From an uncultured Oscillospiraceae bacterium (GTDB lineage: Bacteria > Bacillota > Clostridia > Oscillospirales > Ruminococcaceae), in NCBI GenBank assembly GCA_947522735.1, contig CANNTZ010000087.1, positions 1 through 7,351 on the forward strand: a DNA stretch of 7,351 bases. The letters run 5' to 3'. Below are positions 6,176 to 7,351 of the stretch, in pieces. Below the pieces are notes generated by a model, which was not told where the DNA came from, ran no database searches, and saw only the letters and a program-made list of their open reading frames with translations. The first letter of the stretch is position 1, and each line of letters opens with the position of its first letter. The translations under genes were made by a program, and so were the position numbers.

Positions 6176-6289
6176 ATGAAGGTAAGACCTTCTGTAAAAC
6201 CCATGTGTGATAAGTGCAAGGTGATTAAGCGCAAGGGTCGCGTCATGATCATCTGCTCCGACCCGAAGCATAAGCAGCGTCAGGGATGA
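6176..6289 (+). CDS. rpmJ: 50S ribosomal protein L36 (bL36), zinc form
   Basis: This very short gene encodes 37 residues, the usual length for zinc-type L36. The peptide begins MKVRPSVKPMCDKCKVIKRK and carries the zinc ligands C11, C14, C27 and H32 (CxxC...CxxxxH). L36 is the smallest large-subunit protein and helps to organise 23S rRNA near the base of the L7/L12 stalk. AAGGGAGG at 6160-6167 is 8 nt upstream of the ATG. The order infA-rpmJ-rpsM is conserved in Firmicutes. It is the zinc-binding rather than the zinc-free form. Confidence 0.96.
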   Translation: MKVRPSVKPMCDKCKVIKRKGRVMIICSDPKHKQRQG

Positions 6290-6325
6290 CGTTGCAAGCA
6301 TACCAGATGGAGGTGTATATAAAAC

Positions 6326-6694
6326 ATGGCTCGTATAGCTGGCGTTGACCTGCCGAAGGATAAGCGGGTCGAGATCGGACTCACCTATATTTTCGGTATA
6401 GGCCGCAAAACTGCCGATGATATACTCGCAGCGACCGGAGTGAATCCGGACACCAGAGTTAAGGACCTCAGCGAGGACGATGTAGCTCTGCTGCGTGAAT
6501 ATATCGACCATCACCTGCATGTTGAAGGCGATCTTCGTCGTGAGACCGCTCTTAACATCAAGAGACTCGTCGAGATCGGCTGCTACAGAGGCGTACGTCA
6601 CAGAAAGGGACTTCCCGTCCGTGGACAGCGCACCAAGACTAACGCTCGTACACGCAAGGGACCCAAGAAGACCATCGCCAATAAGAAGAAGTAA
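6326..6694 (+). CDS. rpsM: 30S ribosomal protein S13 (uS13)
   Basis: The gene encodes 122 residues. S13 lies in the head of the small subunit, contacts the P-site tRNA and forms bridges to the large subunit. Diagnostic features are the N-terminus MARIAGVDLPKDKRVEIGLT, GIGRKTA at 24-30 of the helix-two-turn-helix region, and the basic tail RHRKGLPVRGQRTKTNARTR at 91-110, ending in lysines that reach the P site. GGAGGTG at 6309-6315 is 10 nt upstream of the ATG. It begins the alpha-operon block, but I see no promoter in the 36-nt gap after rpmJ, so it probably shares the spc transcript. Confidence 0.97.
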   Translation: MARIAGVDLPKDKRVEIGLTYIFGIGRKTADDILAATGVNPDTRVKDLSEDDVALLREYIDHHLHVEGDLRRETALNIKRLVEIGCYRGVRHRKGLPVRGQRTKTNARTRKGPKKTIANKKK

Positions 6695-6698
6695 TCAT

Positions 6699-6705
6699 AG
6701 GAGGG
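6699..6705 (+). promoter_or_regulatory. Ribosome binding site of rpsK
   Basis: AGGAGGG lies 10 nt before the ATG at 6716. An in-frame TTG at 6707 is only 1 nt away, too close to use this site. Confidence 0.7.
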
Positions 6706-6715
6706 ATTGAACGAT

Positions 6716-7120
6716 ATGGCAAAAGCACAGCCTAAAAAGGGCGTCGTTACCCGCAGGCGCAGAGAGCGCAAGAATATTGAACGCGGATCCGCTCATATCC
6801 AATCGACCTTTAACAACACTATCGTCACCATAACCGACGTTCAGGGCAACGCTCTTTCCTGGGCAAGCGCCGGCGGACTTGGATTCAGAGGCTCAAGAAA
6901 ATCCACTCCGTTTGCCGCTCAGACCGCTGCCGAGACTGCCGCCAAGGCCGCCATGGAGCACGGACTCAAGAGCGTCGAAGTGTATGTCAAAGGCCCGGGC
7001 TCCGGCAGAGAGGCTGCTATCAGAGCGCTTCAGGCCGCAGGACTGGAAGTCAGCATGATAAAGGACGTAACTCCCGTTCCTCACAACGGCTGCCGTCCTC
7101 CGAAGAGACGCCGCGTATAA
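6716..7120 (+). CDS. rpsK: 30S ribosomal protein S11 (uS11)
   Basis: The gene encodes 134 residues. S11 lies on the platform of the small subunit near the E site and the Shine-Dalgarno helix. The peptide has the basic N-terminal RRRRERKNIERG (13-24), the conserved STFNNTIVTITD at 30-41, SAGGLGFRGSRKSTPFAAQ at 51-69 and the C-terminal DVTPVPHNGCRPPKRRRV at 117-134. The Asn-Gly in PHNGC matches the position that is converted to isoaspartate in E. coli S11; whether this happens here is not known. ATG at 6716 is chosen over the TTG at 6707 because of the distance from AGGAGGG and because the product then starts MAKAQPKKG. Confidence 0.96.
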   Translation: MAKAQPKKGVVTRRRRERKNIERGSAHIQSTFNNTIVTITDVQGNALSWASAGGLGFRGSRKSTPFAAQTAAETAAKAAMEHGLKSVEVYVKGPGSGREAAIRALQAAGLEVSMIKDVTPVPHNGCRPPKRRRV

Positions 7121-7175
7121 TCTGCGCGAAAGCGAAAACAAACACTATTATTAATAATAATGGGGGTGCCACTCA
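7121..7175 (+). promoter_or_regulatory. rpsK-rpsD intergenic leader
   Basis: This 55-nt gap is the longest in the window. It holds a small CGC-GAAA-GCG tetraloop hairpin (7125-7134), an A-rich stretch, an AT-only palindrome, and the rpsD ribosome binding site GGGGGTG (7162-7168) 7 nt before the ATG. S4 regulates its own mRNA in E. coli and B. subtilis through structured leaders; I cannot identify either known structure here, so a regulatory role is only a possibility. Confidence 0.35.
7146..7159 (+). repeat. AT-only 14-bp perfect palindrome before rpsD
   Basis: TATTATTAATAATA is identical to its reverse complement and lies 2 nt before the rpsD ribosome binding site, in an otherwise GC-rich region. 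It contains -10-like hexamers, but no -35-like element sits about 17 nt upstream. It may simply keep the initiation region unstructured. Confidence 0.6.
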
Positions 7176-7351
7176 ATGGCTAAATATAACGGCCCTGTGT
7201 GCAGACTTTGCCGCCGTGAGGGACAAAAGCTGTTTTTGAAGGGCGACCGCTGCTACAGCGACAAGTGCGCCATGACCCGCAGAGCTTATGCTCCCGGCCA
7301 GCACGGCCAGGGACGCAAAAAGACCTCCGAGTATGGTCTGCAGCTTCGCGC
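7176..7351 (+). CDS. rpsD: 30S ribosomal protein S4 (uS4), zinc form, N-terminal part
   Basis: The gene runs off the window after 58 complete codons. The peptide begins MAKYNGPVCRLCRREGQKLF and contains YAPGQHGQGRKKTSEYGLQL (38-57), typical of bacterial S4. Cysteines C9, C12, C26 and C31 form the zinc site of the zinc-binding S4 form. S4 is a primary binder of 16S rRNA at the five-way junction and nucleates 30S assembly; in several bacteria it also represses its own operon. GGGGGTG at 7162-7168 supports the ATG. Its place after rpsK matches E. coli and many Clostridia, whereas B. subtilis has rpsD elsewhere. rpoA and rplQ would be expected downstream. Confidence 0.96.
   Translation, partial: MAKYNGPVCRLCRREGQKLFLKGDRCYSDKCAMTRRAYAPGQHGQGRKKTSEYGLQLR

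Noticed and set aside
7116..7121. TATAAT at the end of rpsK as a -10 element
   Set aside because: It is formed by the last sense codon, the stop codon and the next base, and nothing like TTGACA lies about 17 nt upstream.

Overview
The window is a continuous stretch of the bacterial spc and alpha ribosomal-protein operons, all on the + strand: the 3' end of rplE, fifteen complete genes, and the 5' end of rpsD. The order is rplE-rpsN-rpsH-rplF-rplR-rpsE-rpmD-rplO-secY-adk-map-(KOW protein)-infA-rpmJ-rpsM-rpsK-rpsD. The order secY-adk-map-KOW-infA-rpmJ-rpsM-rpsK is the Firmicute layout. Several traits point to a class Clostridia member of moderate GC content, perhaps Oscillospirales: the short zinc-type S14, strong AGGAGG ribosome binding sites, and an rpsD that follows rpsK (in Bacillus subtilis rpsD lies elsewhere). 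The class is an inference from gene order and protein character; no search was run.

Layout: positions 1-2852 encode large- and small-subunit proteins L5, S14, S8, L6, L18, S5, L30 and L15. Positions 2854-4173 encode the SecY translocon channel. Positions 4228-5647 encode two enzymes, adenylate kinase and methionine aminopeptidase. Positions 5659-5913 encode a small KOW-domain protein of uncertain function. Positions 5930-6289 encode initiation factor IF-1 and L36. Positions 6326-7351 begin the alpha-operon block with S13, S11 and S4. Intergenic gaps run from 1 to 55 nt. I see no convincing promoter or intrinsic terminator, so the window reads as the inside of one long polycistronic transcript.

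The genes cooperate in building ribosomes, starting translation (IF-1), removing the initiator methionine (Map) and inserting or exporting nascent proteins (SecY). Adenylate kinase supplies nucleotide balance. Nearly every gene has a good Shine-Dalgarno sequence. Three genes use non-ATG starts (rpsN GTG, rpsE TTG, infA TTG), and in several others the ribosome binding site chooses the start. Three ribosomal proteins here (S14, L36, S4) and the kinase lid carry complete cysteine/histidine zinc-binding sets.

I found no convincing new system. The points worth a second look are modest: the KOW protein and its in-frame A-AAA-AAG slippery run, the rpsK-rpsD leader with its AT-only palindrome, the TTG start of infA, the short inverted repeats between secY and adk, and an eight-codon mini-ORF across the rpsE start.
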